This document shows positions 15,882 to 24,781 of a DNA stretch of 64,000 bases, piece by piece. Location of the stretch: positions 1 to 64,000 of the forward strand of contig NZ_JACIEM010000003.1 in the NCBI RefSeq assembly GCF_014196845.1, read 5' to 3'. The first letter of the stretch is position 1, and the number at the start of each line of letters is the position of its first letter. The position numbers and the translations under genes were made by a program. Source of the DNA: Aurantimonas endophytica. Its GTDB lineage: Bacteria; Pseudomonadota; Alphaproteobacteria; Rhizobiales; Rhizobiaceae. Below the pieces are notes generated by a model that did not search any database, had not been told where the DNA came from, and worked only from the letters and a program-made list of their open reading frames with translations.

Positions 15882-16349
15882 TTAGCGTAGGCGCCTCAGC
15901 TTGGCGTTGAGGATCTGCTGGAGTGCCTGAAGGCTCTGCGTCGCCGCACCTTGATCGGGAATATCCTGAAGTTCATTCTCCAACCCCTGCCATACCTCCC
16001 GGATCCGGCCCTGCATCTCCACCCCGGAGGATGTCATCCGAACGACGGTACGGCGCCCGTCGCGTGGATCTTCAGCGCGCTCAACAAGTCCCGCAGTTAC
16101 AAGACGGTCGAGCATCTTCGAAACTGTCGAAGGGCGGACGACCAGAGTGTCAGCCAAACGGGAGACGGATACCGTCCCCTCTGGGACCAGAGCCAGGAGC
16201 AGTTCGTCTTGCCCAGCATGCAGGCCCAGCTCAGCCAGCTTGAGGCCCATCATCGCGCGAATGGATCTGGCGATCGAGAGCAGCTTCAGGACAAGGGCTA
16301 CCTCAGCCGCGTCCACGCCGAGGGCATTCACCGCCTCCTCGGTTGGCAT
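15882..16349 (-). CDS. MarR-family transcription regulator
   Basis: 155 aa: dimerisation helices at both ends and a winged helix in the middle (SVSRLADTLVVRPSTVSKML, then the wing EDPRDGRRTVVRMT). The DxRDGRR wing is a MarR hallmark. The ATG at 16349 is preferred; a TTG at 16406 would add 19 residues. It lies between the receiver gene and the LOV kinase and is transcribed with the kinase direction, 133 bases downstream of it. Ligand unknown. Confidence 0.88.
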   Translation of the reverse strand: MPTEEAVNALGVDAAEVALVLKLLSIARSIRAMMGLKLAELGLHAGQDELLLALVPEGTVSVSRLADTLVVRPSTVSKMLDRLVTAGLVERAEDPRDGRRTVVRMTSSGVEMQGRIREVWQGLENELQDIPDQGAATQSLQALQQILNAKLRRLR

Positions 16350-16482
16350 CTTCGATTTAGCACCACGAATAACGATTGGATCCTGTAACACCGAGCATCT
16401 CCCCAAATCAGAACACGCAATCGACGTCGGCCCTGGTGCTCCTGGTACAAGAGAAGAGTGACCTTTACCCCCGCTGTCCAGT

Positions 16483-17511
16483 CTATTCGGCGGCTTCCAT
16501 CGGCACTTCCAACTCCAGGCAAAGACCGCTACGTGGCCAGGACCACTTCACGCCTCCACCAAGCTGGCGCGTCACGACACCCTCGAGCATCCGAATACCG
16601 ACGCCAGCCTGAGTCGGTTCAGCTACATCATGCGCTCCTGTCTCGCGCCACCTGATGAGGAGGGACTGCGACCGGCGAAGCCATTCGACTGCCACGGCTC
16701 CGGAGGGATCCCGAAGGGATCCGTGACGCGTTGCGTTCGTCATGAGCTCGTGGAGCACCAGCGCCATGGGCTGGACCAGCGGAGTGGGAAGTTGAACGGA
16801 CGTCCCGCTCGCGCCGACGCATTCCCTGAGTTCCTCCGGCGTCTCCGCCGCCAGCAGGCGGGCAAGATCAACCCCGGACCATCCAGCTTCGCCGAGCAGG
16901 CGATGCGCACGAGCGAGCGTCTCCACTCTTTCCCGAATTGCTGTGGCATAGCCAGTGGCAGTATCGGCCTTGCTGAGGTTGACAAAGCTCTGAACGAGGG
17001 CGAGAGCATTCATCGCCCGGTGGTCCACTTCCATCAGGAGAAGGCGCTCCGTCGCCTCCATCTGCTCGGCTCGTCTGCGAGCGGTGACGTCTTTTTGAGA
17101 TGCGAAGTAGTAGATCACCTCCCCCGTCTCATCGGTGACAGGGCTGATGGCGAGCTGGTTCCAGAAGGCGCTGCCGTCCTTGCGGTAGTTCAGGAGTTCC
17201 ACCTCGACATCCTCGGTTCCCCCCGTCAAACCCTGACGAATAGCTTCGACATCGGACGGATCGGTGTCCGGCCCTTGAAGAAAACGGCAGTTCTTCCCGA
17301 TCACCTCTTCAGCCGAATACCCCGTCAAGGCAAGGAATGCGTGGTTGGCGAGTACGATCGGGCAGTCCCGCTGCCTTGCATCGCTGACCACCATCGGCAT
17401 GCGGGTCCGCTCGACGGCCACCAGCGCCAATTCCCGGCGATCCGGAAGCACGACCGCTTGCGATGCCGCGGGTGCATCTCCCTTGATTGCTGCTCCGACC
17501 GCCGCGTCCAT
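16483..17511 (-). CDS. LOV-domain HWE histidine kinase (blue-light sensor)
   Basis: 342 aa. The N-terminal PAS domain (about 30-145) carries the LOV photoadduct motif GKNCRFLQ, with the reactive Cys75, and a downstream NYRKDGSAFWNQL core, so it should bind FMN and sense blue light. The kinase part is of the HWE class: phospho-His164 (EVDHRAMN), N-box ELMTNATRHGSL, and the W-x-E motif (RWRE). It has no membrane segment. LOV-HWE kinases control stress response, attachment or virulence in Brucella and relatives. The receiver protein at 15414 is the probable phosphate acceptor. Confidence 0.93.
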   Translation of the reverse strand: MDAAVGAAIKGDAPAASQAVVLPDRRELALVAVERTRMPMVVSDARQRDCPIVLANHAFLALTGYSAEEVIGKNCRFLQGPDTDPSDVEAIRQGLTGGTEDVEVELLNYRKDGSAFWNQLAISPVTDETGEVIYYFASQKDVTARRRAEQMEATERLLLMEVDHRAMNALALVQSFVNLSKADTATGYATAIRERVETLARAHRLLGEAGWSGVDLARLLAAETPEELRECVGASGTSVQLPTPLVQPMALVLHELMTNATRHGSLRDPSGAVAVEWLRRSQSLLIRWRETGAHDVAEPTQAGVGIRMLEGVVTRQLGGGVKWSWPRSGLCLELEVPMEAAE

Positions 17512-17620
17512 CTACATCTCCCGAGTTCGACGGGGTAACGCTCCCTGGCGAAGAAGTTTCCCGGAGTAGCAACCGGGGCTACCGACTGGCGAGATTCTGT
17601 TCACCAACATTGGGCCCGAA

Positions 17621-18160
17621 TGAAGCGCCCCGGGATTCCGGAGACCTCCTTTCCTGAGAGAATGGTGTCATCATGACGAAATCGGCATCGAAGAGACATT
17701 CGCCGGAGGTTCGTGAGCGGGCTGTCCGGATGGTGCGAGAGCATCGAGCCGATCACGCGTCGCATTGGGAGGCGATTTCTTCCATTGCGGCCTCGGGGGA
17801 GACGCTGCGAAAGTGGTTGCAGCAGGCTGAACGCGATCAAGGCGTTCGCGCTGGATAGACGAGCGAGGAACGGGACCGGATCAAGGCTCTCGAACGCGAG
17901 GTCCGCGAACTTCGCCAGGCCAACTAGATCCTGCGCAAGGCGTCGGCGTGTTTCGCCAGGCGGAGCTCGACCGCCCGTTCGGACGATAATGGCGTTCATC
18001 GACGATCATCGTGATGTCTATGGGGTCGAGCCGATCTGCCGGGTTCTGCCGAGCGCCCCGTAGACCTAGCACGAACACGCCGCTCGCAAACGGGATCCGT
18101 CTCGCAGGCCCGCTCGGGAGCGCCGCGATGGCGAGCTCCCAGCATGCGATCAGAGTTGCT
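17621..18160 (+). mobile_element. IS3-family insertion sequence remnant
   Basis: The left end is recognisable as TGAAGCGCCCCGGGATTCC at 17621-17639, a typical IS3-type terminal repeat, followed by the start of orfA at 17673. No matching right-end repeat is present, and the homology fades at about 18160, so the element is truncated and immobile. Confidence 0.7.
17673..18160 (+). pseudogene. IS3-family transposase orfA/orfB remnant
   Basis: OrfA opens MTKSASKRHSPEVRERAVRM with the usual HTH (GETLRKWLQQAERDQG) but stops early at 17858. The leucine-zipper region follows out of frame (ALEREVRELRQAN) with an in-frame TAG. The start of OrfB follows with FIDDHRDVYGVEPICRVL, and then another stop. 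The catalytic DDE core is missing. The gene cannot give a working transposase. Confidence 0.8.
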
Positions 18161-18312
18161 GGGCGACCGCCGAGCGGTAAGCAAATGCTCGCTGTCATTG
18201 TGTTGGGTCAATGAAAGCAATGATGACCATGACGTAATGGAAGTCGCTTTTCGCTCCGCCTGCCCCCCTCTATCCGGGCAGGGCGAGAGCCCTCACCTTC
18301 GGACGAATCCGA

Positions 18313-19827
18313 GTGTCCGACGCCGCTCACGAGCGAGACAACGATGAACAACCAGAATGCCCGTCCGAGGGCCTTGCATGCCACGCCCGGGCACATCACG
18401 GTTGTGCTCGCACTGATCCCATCGAGTGCGAAGCCCACGTAAAGTGGTTCGCCCCTTACATCGTGGGCGCCCCTCCTGCGCCGATCGGTACCACGCTGAC
18501 GAACGTCTGGTTCTGGCTCGCATTTGTCCTCGTGCTGTTCTTCTTCGTCGCGACGCGAGCTGTCGAGCGCGCTCCGGTTGGAGAGCGCGTGCTCACCGGC
18601 ATGGACAAGCTGTCGGACTCGCTCTGGCGGCGTCTGGACGACTTCGTGCGGGTTGTCATTGCAGCCTTCTTTGTCGCTATCTTCGCCGTCGGCGGCGTCT
18701 ACCTCACCCCTGATCTGAAGACCCCCAACGAATGGGTCTCCTGGCTCCAGCTCCTGATTGCCGCTGGTATCTTCTCGCGTAGGACCATGCCCTTTTCCGC
18801 GGCAGGCATCATTCTCCTCTGGGTGCTGGCGCTAACCGACTACGACATCTTCCACCTGCTGGATTACCTCGCTCTCGGCGTGGCGGTGGCTGCCTACTTA
18901 GTGCTCGAGGCCTCCCGAAAGCCGGAGTGGCGCAAGCACCGCTTCGAGGTCTTGCGCTGGGGCGTTGCGATCGCGCTGATGTGGTCGAGTCTCGAGAAAT
19001 TTGCCTATCCGGACTGGTTCTATCCGCTTGTCGAGGAGAAGCCCTTCCTGACCTTCGGCCTGCCGCGAGACGTATTCGTCCCGATGGCGGGGGTGGCAGA
19101 GTTTACTATGGGGTTCGGACTCCTTTGGACGCCGCTTGTCCGCCGGCTCTCGGCGATCACCCTCTTTGTGATCTTCAACGCCGCTGTGTACCCGTTTGGG
19201 CGGATCGACTTGGTGGGACATGCTCTGATCATGGCGATCATCGTCGCCATCGCTGCCGATCACACACGCGAGGTGCACTTCCTGCCCGCATTTAAGAGAC
19301 GATTGACGGGCGTACCCGCAGGACTGGCTGCGGCGCTCGTGATCTTCGTGACGAGCTACTGGGGAATTCATCTCGCCATCTATGGCGCAGGTGGCAGCGT
19401 TGGCACCCAAGCCGAAGAGATGACCACCCACTCCTTCAGTCCGGAGCATCCGCACGGCCCTCGGGCGGATGGTGGCATCGGCGCCCCGCCGGAAGGCCCG
19501 CCGGGCGTAAGAGGCGCAGTACATTCCGGCCCCACGGCACCTGCAGCCTCCGCGTCGCGCGATGTCTCGGCTGCCTATGAGGAAACTATGGCGAAGATGC
19601 ACCCGCCGATGACGGAGGGAATGGCGCACCCAGACCCGGATGTCGCCTTCGTGCTCGGCATGATCCCGCATCACCAGGGAGCAATCGACATGGCCGGGGT
19701 GCAACTCAGGTATGGCACTGACCCTGCGAACCGCCAGCTTGCTGCTGAAATCATCGAGCATCAAAAGATGGAGATTGCGCGGATGCGGGCCTGGCCTATG
19801 CAGCATGGTGTGGCAGCGCCCGAATGA
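18313..19827 (+). CDS. Multi-pass membrane protein with C-terminal DUF305 domain
   Basis: About eight hydrophobic segments (residues 60-360), then a Pro/Gly-rich linker and a DUF305 domain with DVAFVLGMIPHHQGAID and a Gln/Met-rich EIIEHQKMEIARM helix. DUF305 proteins are ferritin-like periplasmic domains often linked to copper or silver handling. The true N-terminus is uncertain. In the +1 frame, ATG 18344 begins a signal peptide (HITVVLALIPSSA) that runs into a stop at 18434, exactly where this frame reads EAHVKWFAPYIV, a typical start of the mature protein. A one-base loss near 18434 would explain it. As written, the frame opens only from GTG 18313 with a His/Cys-rich leader. Confidence 0.75.
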   Translation: MSDAAHERDNDEQPECPSEGLACHARAHHGCARTDPIECEAHVKWFAPYIVGAPPAPIGTTLTNVWFWLAFVLVLFFFVATRAVERAPVGERVLTGMDKLSDSLWRRLDDFVRVVIAAFFVAIFAVGGVYLTPDLKTPNEWVSWLQLLIAAGIFSRRTMPFSAAGIILLWVLALTDYDIFHLLDYLALGVAVAAYLVLEASRKPEWRKHRFEVLRWGVAIALMWSSLEKFAYPDWFYPLVEEKPFLTFGLPRDVFVPMAGVAEFTMGFGLLWTPLVRRLSAITLFVIFNAAVYPFGRIDLVGHALIMAIIVAIAADHTREVHFLPAFKRRLTGVPAGLAAALVIFVTSYWGIHLAIYGAGGSVGTQAEEMTTHSFSPEHPHGPRADGGIGAPPEGPPGVRGAVHSGPTAPAASASRDVSAAYEETMAKMHPPMTEGMAHPDPDVAFVLGMIPHHQGAIDMAGVQLRYGTDPANRQLAAEIIEHQKMEIARMRAWPMQHGVAAPE

Positions 19828-19873
19828 ACGCCTTCCCGAGCGCGCCCGCCTTGGTCCTGCCACTTGTGCGCTC

Positions 19874-19899
19874 GCCCCCGCTTGCCTTCCCGCGGGGGC
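19874..19899. terminator. GC-rich hairpin after the DUF305 gene
   Basis: Inverted repeat GCCCCCGC / GCGGGGGC with a 10-base loop, 46 bases beyond the stop codon. No T-run follows, so it may act as a transcript-stabilising or factor-assisted terminator. Confidence 0.5.
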
Positions 19900-20415
19900 A
19901 AGACGGAGTTCGTCGGTCGAGGGTAGAACTCGAAAACGCCGGCGAAAGGCCTGCTACTCGTCTGAGCCGGAATATTCCTCCGTTTCCTCGAGAACCTGCG
20001 CCGAGACCAACCGCTCAGCCTCAAACTCCAGATTTGGGAAGCCGCTTCGTGGGAGCGACACGAAGTGAAACGGGCGCCCAGCAACGCTGCGCTGGATTCA
20101 CCCGCCGCTGCTGCCTGCTCTTCTGATCGCACCAAGATCGCGCTGACGGTAATTGCTCGATGAACAGAATGGACCAGCCTTCTCCCGCGAGCGTGATCAG
20201 GTCCGAACCTGCAGCGGCGCGCAACTCAGTCCATGCGACACGAGAAATGCTAAGGCGTTCCTTCGTTGTTCACCATTTTCACGGGATATGATTCCGACTG
20301 CAACTCCACCTCGGAACGATCTTGTCTTATGGAGCAGCGAAACGTGCACGAATGTTCATTGGCAGGAAGAGGAATTCATCCTCTGCAAATGAGTAGCTGC
20401 ATTAATGCAAGGCAG
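19900..20415. other. Non-coding stretch with two adjacent hairpins
   Basis: No convincing gene. At its right end are AGAGGA-ATTCA-TCCTCT (20368-20384) and GTAGCTGC / GCAGCTAC (20393-20419) enclosing the palindrome GCATTAATGC. The second abuts the 3' end of the reverse-strand lipoprotein gene and could be its terminator, although no T-run is seen. Confidence 0.4.
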
Positions 20416-20760
20416 CTACCGCCCCTGAAGGACTCGGACAACCGTTGGCGTCAGCTGACCCCTCGCGCCTGCATTAAGGTCAGCGTGCTTTAAGCGACCA
20501 GAGATAATACCACGCGTTATCCGCTGACAATACACATTAGGCGCCCTCCGAGTGGTGACGCTCATGACCTTAGCTATAGCCTGGCGGGTGGATATAGATT
20601 TTTGACTTATTCGAGAGATGCAGTCCTGGACGAACTCGCTCCGAATGGCGGAACTTCCTTTCAACATTTCTCGATTGGCGGCATAACTATTAGCACTTAT
20701 ACCACATCCAGAAACAAAACAAGCCACAATAAACAAGAGAATTACCTTACGGCCAAGCAT
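20416..20760 (-). CDS. Small outer-membrane-type lipoprotein
   Basis: 114-aa precursor: lipoprotein signal (KVILLFIVACFVSGCG) with lipobox VSGC, then a mature domain of about 95 aa. Segments such as RQAIAKVMSVTTRRAPNVYC and the ending LNAGARGQLTPTVVRVLQGR match a conserved Rhizobiales lipoprotein family known to me only as hypothetical. Two conserved Cys residues may form a disulfide. The gene is somewhat AT-richer than its neighbours and stands alone. Confidence 0.7.
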   Translation of the reverse strand: MLGRKVILLFIVACFVSGCGISANSYAANREMLKGSSAIRSEFVQDCISRISQKSISTRQAIAKVMSVTTRRAPNVYCQRITRGIISGRLKHADLNAGARGQLTPTVVRVLQGR

Positions 20761-21188
20761 CTTCTACTCCATTTCGAGTGCAGCGCGGCTCCAATACGTC
20801 GAGGGCGCATTTAGCAGCGCCACGGCAAAGGCATGGTGAGATCAATGCGGTTCAGATCAGACATCACAGGTACATCATAGCTTCCTGCTGACTGTTGACA
20901 AGAAGAGTCGGCTGACACGAGGCGCTCCACGACCTCGATTTCCGGCAGATGGCTCCGCGGCGAGTACTGTAGCCAGACACTTTCGAGGCGACAACAGCGC
21001 AGCCGAAGAAGCTCTGAACCTGCTGAGGGACATGAACGTGGAAGGTCGACTAGATTTTGACCCGACAGGGAGACGGATGTCTTGATCGGCCCGCATCTGT
21101 GACGCTGCATCCGGCTCGCGGATCCCGATGTGAAGCAAACTACCTGCCGATCGAACAATGAGAACCACAACCACACTGGGAGGAACCA
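20761..21188. other. Stretch without a supported gene
   Basis: Reading frames present on both strands have no recognisable protein features. It should contain the divergent promoters of the lipoprotein (reverse) and of the DUF2380-like gene (forward); no clear -35/-10 pair can be named. A purine-rich GGGAGGAACCAG ribosome site precedes the gene at 21189. Confidence 0.4.
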
Positions 21189-21740
21189 GTGGAATCAATC
21201 AATCGTTTCAGAGCCGCGGTCGTGATGGCATCCATCGTGATGCCCGGCAGCATTGCCGCAGCCATTGACGCCGAACGAGTGGCGGTTATCAATTTCGACT
21301 ACTCCGACTCCTCCGGCGAGCCGGAGGATCAGACGGCGGAACATGCTGCGCGTCTCGTCCTTTTTCGCGAAACCCTGGAAGCAGACCTCGAAAAAGTGGC
21401 CTCAATGGCCACGACCACTATCCCCTGCATGGCGAACGGGTGCAGGGTTTCGATGATCCGTGCCGACGATCTGCTTCAAGAGAGTCGAGCAGCTGGCGTG
21501 GGCTTGCTGGTGTTCGGGGGCGTCCACAAGATGAGTACGCTCGTGGAAGGCGGCCGCGTCATGGTGCTCGACGTGGCGGAGAACAGGTTCGTCTTCGACC
21601 GCGTTATGTCCTTCCGAGGCGACGATGATGAAGCCTTCGTTCGCGCCGCCCGGTTGAGCGCACGAGACATCGCAGGCACTGTCCTACGGAGGAACAGAGC
21701 TCCGGAAGGCCGTCTAGAAACACGCAAGGGGATCCGCTAG
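21189..21740 (+). CDS. Exported DUF2380-like protein
   Basis: 183-aa precursor with an N-terminal signal (VVMASIVMPGSIAAA). The mature part starts with a beta strand AVINFDYSDSSGEPEDQTAE and has ESRAAGVGLLVFGGVHKMST, the pattern of proteins that compute or report a small periplasmic value (DUF2380-type, assignment by memory). Two Cys residues (PCMANGCR) likely pair. It converges on the two-component operon at 21778-23813 with only 37 bases between the stop codons. Confidence 0.6.
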   Translation: MESINRFRAAVVMASIVMPGSIAAAIDAERVAVINFDYSDSSGEPEDQTAEHAARLVLFRETLEADLEKVASMATTTIPCMANGCRVSMIRADDLLQESRAAGVGLLVFGGVHKMSTLVEGGRVMVLDVAENRFVFDRVMSFRGDDDEAFVRAARLSARDIAGTVLRRNRAPEGRLETRKGIR

Positions 21741-21777
21741 CCTGGCGGAGCTTCGCCGTTTGTCCGTTGGTCGTGTC

Positions 21778-22455
21778 TCAACCCTCTCTGGCAGAGGTAC
21801 CAGTCGCCACCTCAGAAACCTTTGTCTCGAGGATGCCGGCCTTGACTGCGATCCACACGAGCTGCGCGTCGGTGTTTGCGCCGGTCTTGGTCTTGATGAT
21901 GTAGTGATAGTTCTGAACCGTCTTGAGGCTTAGCGAGAGGCGGTCAGCAATTTCGACCTTCGTCGTCCCGAGCGCCAGGAGGCGCAGGATTTCCGTCTCG
22001 CGCGTGCTCAGGTCGCTCAGTTGCGGCTCCCCGTTCAACCTGTCCTCAGCAAGTTCCCGAGCAATATCGGCACTGATAGCACGGCCACCTGCCACGACAG
22101 TGTCCACCGCTTGTAGAAGCTCCTCCGGCGGGCTGCTTTTCGTGACGAATCCGCGCGCGCCCGCGGCGAACGCTTTCAAAGCGTAAGCTGCGCCGGTATG
22201 CATGGTGAAGACGAGAATGCGTGCCCGCCCATCCCACTGCCGGATATGCCGCAGCGCCTCCAGCCCTCCCGGTCCGGGCAGCGACAGATCCATGATCACC
22301 AGGCTCGGAGCGGTGTCTCGGTACAGCCTGTAAGCCTCGGCCGCGTCGGTAGCCTCTGCGACGACTCGGGCACCTGATCGGCGCTCGAGCAGCCGGCGAT
22401 ACCCCTCGCGCACGATGGGATGGTCGTCGACCAGCATGATGGAGAGGGCAGTCAT
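21778..22455 (-). CDS. NarL/FixJ-family response regulator
   Basis: 225 aa. Receiver domain with the acidic pair in MLVDDHPIVREGYRRLL, phosphoacceptor Asp in LVIMDLSLPGPGG, Thr in VFTMHTG and Lys in FVTKSSP; then a LuxR-type helix-turn-helix (LSTRETEILRLLALGTTKVE ... LSLKTVQNY). The start at 22455 overlaps the stop of the sensor kinase gene by four bases (ATGA), so the pair is co-translated. The longer frame to 22716 runs inside the kinase gene and is rejected. It probably activates unknown target promoters; arrangement and family recall the MoxX/MoxY and FlhR/FlhS pairs of methylotrophs, but the signal is not deducible. Confidence 0.92.
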   Translation of the reverse strand: MTALSIMLVDDHPIVREGYRRLLERRSGARVVAEATDAAEAYRLYRDTAPSLVIMDLSLPGPGGLEALRHIRQWDGRARILVFTMHTGAAYALKAFAAGARGFVTKSSPPEELLQAVDTVVAGGRAISADIARELAEDRLNGEPQLSDLSTRETEILRLLALGTTKVEIADRLSLSLKTVQNYHYIIKTKTGANTDAQLVWIAVKAGILETKVSEVATGTSAREG

Positions 22456-23813
22456 GCCAGCGCACCGCCCGCAGTTGCAGGAAGAACGGCGGCGACGCGC
22501 ATGCCGCCGTTCGCTCCGCCGATCGACAGCGAACCGCCGAGCGAACCGATGCGCTCCTTGATCCCGAGGATACCGAACCCCGTCTTGCTGATTTCCTGTG
22601 GGCAGCCTCCGCCGTCGTCTGACACGACAACGGTCACATCGGCGGCCCCAGCGCGGCGGCAGACCTGCACGGTCACCTGCTGGGGCTGACCATGGCGGGC
22701 CGCGTTCGTCAGGCACTCCTGCACGATCCGGTAGATGTCGAGCGCCGCCTTTCCAGAGACATCCGCCAGATCACCGTCGACCTCCAGCGTAAAGCTGGTC
22801 CGACTTCCTTGAGTGACCGCCCAGCCCTGCACCATCAGCTGGAGGCTCGCCTCAAGCCCCAGCTCTTCTAGATCCGGCGGGCGAAGTTTGGCGAAGGCGC
22901 CGCGCAAGGTGGCCATCATCTTGGCGTTGATGCGTCCAATCGCCCGAGCCTCCTCCGCCAGGTCCGGCCGATCCGGCATTGCTCCTGCCTCGACGGACAG
23001 GGACAGGGCGCCGGCGGCTGTGAGGCATTGGCCAAACTCGTCATGAAGGTCCCGCGCAAGCGCCTTGCGCTCGTCCTCCTGAACCACGAACAGCTGTCGC
23101 ATCAGCGCGGCTCGCTCGTCGGTGCGCTGCTGCAGCCGCTCGGCGAGGTCGTTGAAAGCAACGCCGATGCGTCGAAACTCCAAGGTCGAGAAGTGGGGCA
23201 ACCTGCTTGTTTCGTCACCGCTCTCCAAGCGTTTAAGCCCGGAGATGATCGTCTGGACCGGCGAGAGCGCGTGTAAGACCGCCAGGGCGGCGAGGACAGA
23301 CATGCCCAGGGCCATGCTGGCAGCAAGCGCCACAGCCATACGGAAACGATTCCAAGCGCGGGCCGCGGCTGCGACGGGATCGAAGGAAGCGCGGACCGGC
23401 CGGCTCGCCTCGCCATGCACTGAGGCCGAGACCTCAACAGGGGGGTTCGTCGGCGTGACCGCAGCATAGAAGCGGCGGAACCATTCGGGAGCCAAGGGTC
23501 CAAGCGTCGTCCAGCCGCTGCAAAGCCGGCGCCGCACACCTTGCCTGTCCTCCGCGGAGACGCAGACACCTGGAGACATCACAGAGACGATGTTGCTGGA
23601 AGCGCCGGACGGTTCTCTTGTGAAATCGAGAGGGCGACCCACACTGCCTGTCATGTAGGACCGCTCGATCACATGGCTGGCACGCTCAGCGGATTGTCGT
23701 GTCTCGACCCGGACGCCGTTTTGCGCCTCAACCAGGATCCAGGTTACGGCAGCTGCGAAGCAGATTATCGCGACGGTCAGAAGCCGCACCATCAAGCCGA
23801 CAAGAAGCGACAT
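22452..23813 (-). CDS. HisKA_3-type sensor histidine kinase
   Basis: 453 aa from the ATG at 23813 (MSLLVGLMVRLLTVAIICFA). Topology: TM1, a periplasmic region of about 130 aa with two Cys residues (PGVCVSAEDR ... RRLCSGW), TM2, HAMP (LSPVQTIISGLKRLESGDE), then a HisKA_3 dimerisation domain with phospho-His in ALARDLHDEFGQCLTAAG and an HATPase_c domain (NAARHGQ; DDGGGC; GFGILGIKERIGSLGG). This is the NarX/DegS class. It is first in an operon with the NarL-type regulator. The signal sensed is unknown. Confidence 0.92.
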   Translation of the reverse strand: MSLLVGLMVRLLTVAIICFAAAVTWILVEAQNGVRVETRQSAERASHVIERSYMTGSVGRPLDFTREPSGASSNIVSVMSPGVCVSAEDRQGVRRRLCSGWTTLGPLAPEWFRRFYAAVTPTNPPVEVSASVHGEASRPVRASFDPVAAAARAWNRFRMAVALAASMALGMSVLAALAVLHALSPVQTIISGLKRLESGDETSRLPHFSTLEFRRIGVAFNDLAERLQQRTDERAALMRQLFVVQEDERKALARDLHDEFGQCLTAAGALSLSVEAGAMPDRPDLAEEARAIGRINAKMMATLRGAFAKLRPPDLEELGLEASLQLMVQGWAVTQGSRTSFTLEVDGDLADVSGKAALDIYRIVQECLTNAARHGQPQQVTVQVCRRAGAADVTVVVSDDGGGCPQEISKTGFGILGIKERIGSLGGSLSIGGANGGMRVAAVLPATAGGALA

Positions 23814-23896
23814 CGAGAACTCTCCCGTTTGCTTTCTTCGCCGCCTCCCCACAGGCGCGGATGCCTAGTTGCCACCCCCAAAACATAGCGGCTCGA

Positions 23897-24583
23897 TCAG
23901 ATCCGGCCCGATCGGAGGTTCGCCCCGTACTCGTCCTGACTGATGATCTCGCCTTCGGCGGCCACGCGTTCCTGATCATCCTGCCGCAGTGAGTTCTGGA
24001 GGAAGTCGATCTTCTTCCAGCCAGGCACAGGCGCCTCGCCGGAAGCGTCTGGCACGTATCGCGATGTCCCTGCCCGCTCATGAGGATGGATGTAGCGGGG
24101 GCAGTTCACGAAGACATGCTCTACCCTTGCCCTGACGATCAACTCGGCCCCCGGGTAGGCCATCATCAGCGGATCGTCAGTAGTGATCGTCGCCGTTGCT
24201 TGCACCCTCAGACGATGCGGCTGCTGAAAGTCGATGAACAACATGCCGATCCGCGCTGTCGAACGGATATTGCCCATCGAGAGGTACATCCCATTCCCGT
24301 CAAAGCTCGGGAATGCAAGCGTGGTCTCGTCGAGGACGCGGACGAAGCCACGCCCGCCACCCTTGTAGGAGACGGTCGGCCAGCCGTCGGCGCTCAGGGT
24401 GGAGAGAAAGAAGAAGTCGCTGGCTTCAATGAAGGCGCGATGGTCGTCGTCGACACGCTGCCGGATGATCGCGCTATCCAGTGCATCAGCGAGTCGTCGC
24501 GTGCCGAACTGATCCTGAAGCTCCCTCTGATCTTCGGTATAAAAATTCACAACGCTCACCTTTGCTTTCCTGACCGGATACAT
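23897..24583 (-). CDS. Pyridoxamine 5'-phosphate oxidase-fold flavoprotein
   Basis: 228 aa with the split-barrel flavin-binding fold: FIEASDFFFLSTLSADGWPT, then VSYKGGGRGFVRVLDE and GNIRSTARIGMLFIDF. Members bind FMN or F420 and reduce or oxidise small molecules; the substrate here is unknown. The length and order fit the 'pyridoxamine 5'-phosphate oxidase family protein' group rather than PdxH itself. GTG starts a few codons inside (VSVVNFYTEDQ) are possible. It is divergent from the ABC transporter operon across about 200 bases that hold both promoters. Confidence 0.82.
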   Translation of the reverse strand: MYPVRKAKVSVVNFYTEDQRELQDQFGTRRLADALDSAIIRQRVDDDHRAFIEASDFFFLSTLSADGWPTVSYKGGGRGFVRVLDETTLAFPSFDGNGMYLSMGNIRSTARIGMLFIDFQQPHRLRVQATATITTDDPLMMAYPGAELIVRARVEHVFVNCPRYIHPHERAGTSRYVPDASGEAPVPGWKKIDFLQNSLRQDDQERVAAEGEIISQDEYGANLRSGRI

Positions 24584-24781
24584 CGTGGCTGCTTACGGTC
24601 GCCGTCGGCAAGTGCCGGGGCCACGATCGGGAAAATTGCCCGACGTTTCTCGGGAACGGTTCCCTGTCGTGGAGCGCACCGGCTCGCCATCTTGCCAGGT
24701 GAAGTACCTCCTGCGGCTACGGGACGGACGTGCGGTCCTGCCTTGGGCGCTGGGCAGGTGCGGTCATGAACGGAGAGAAAG

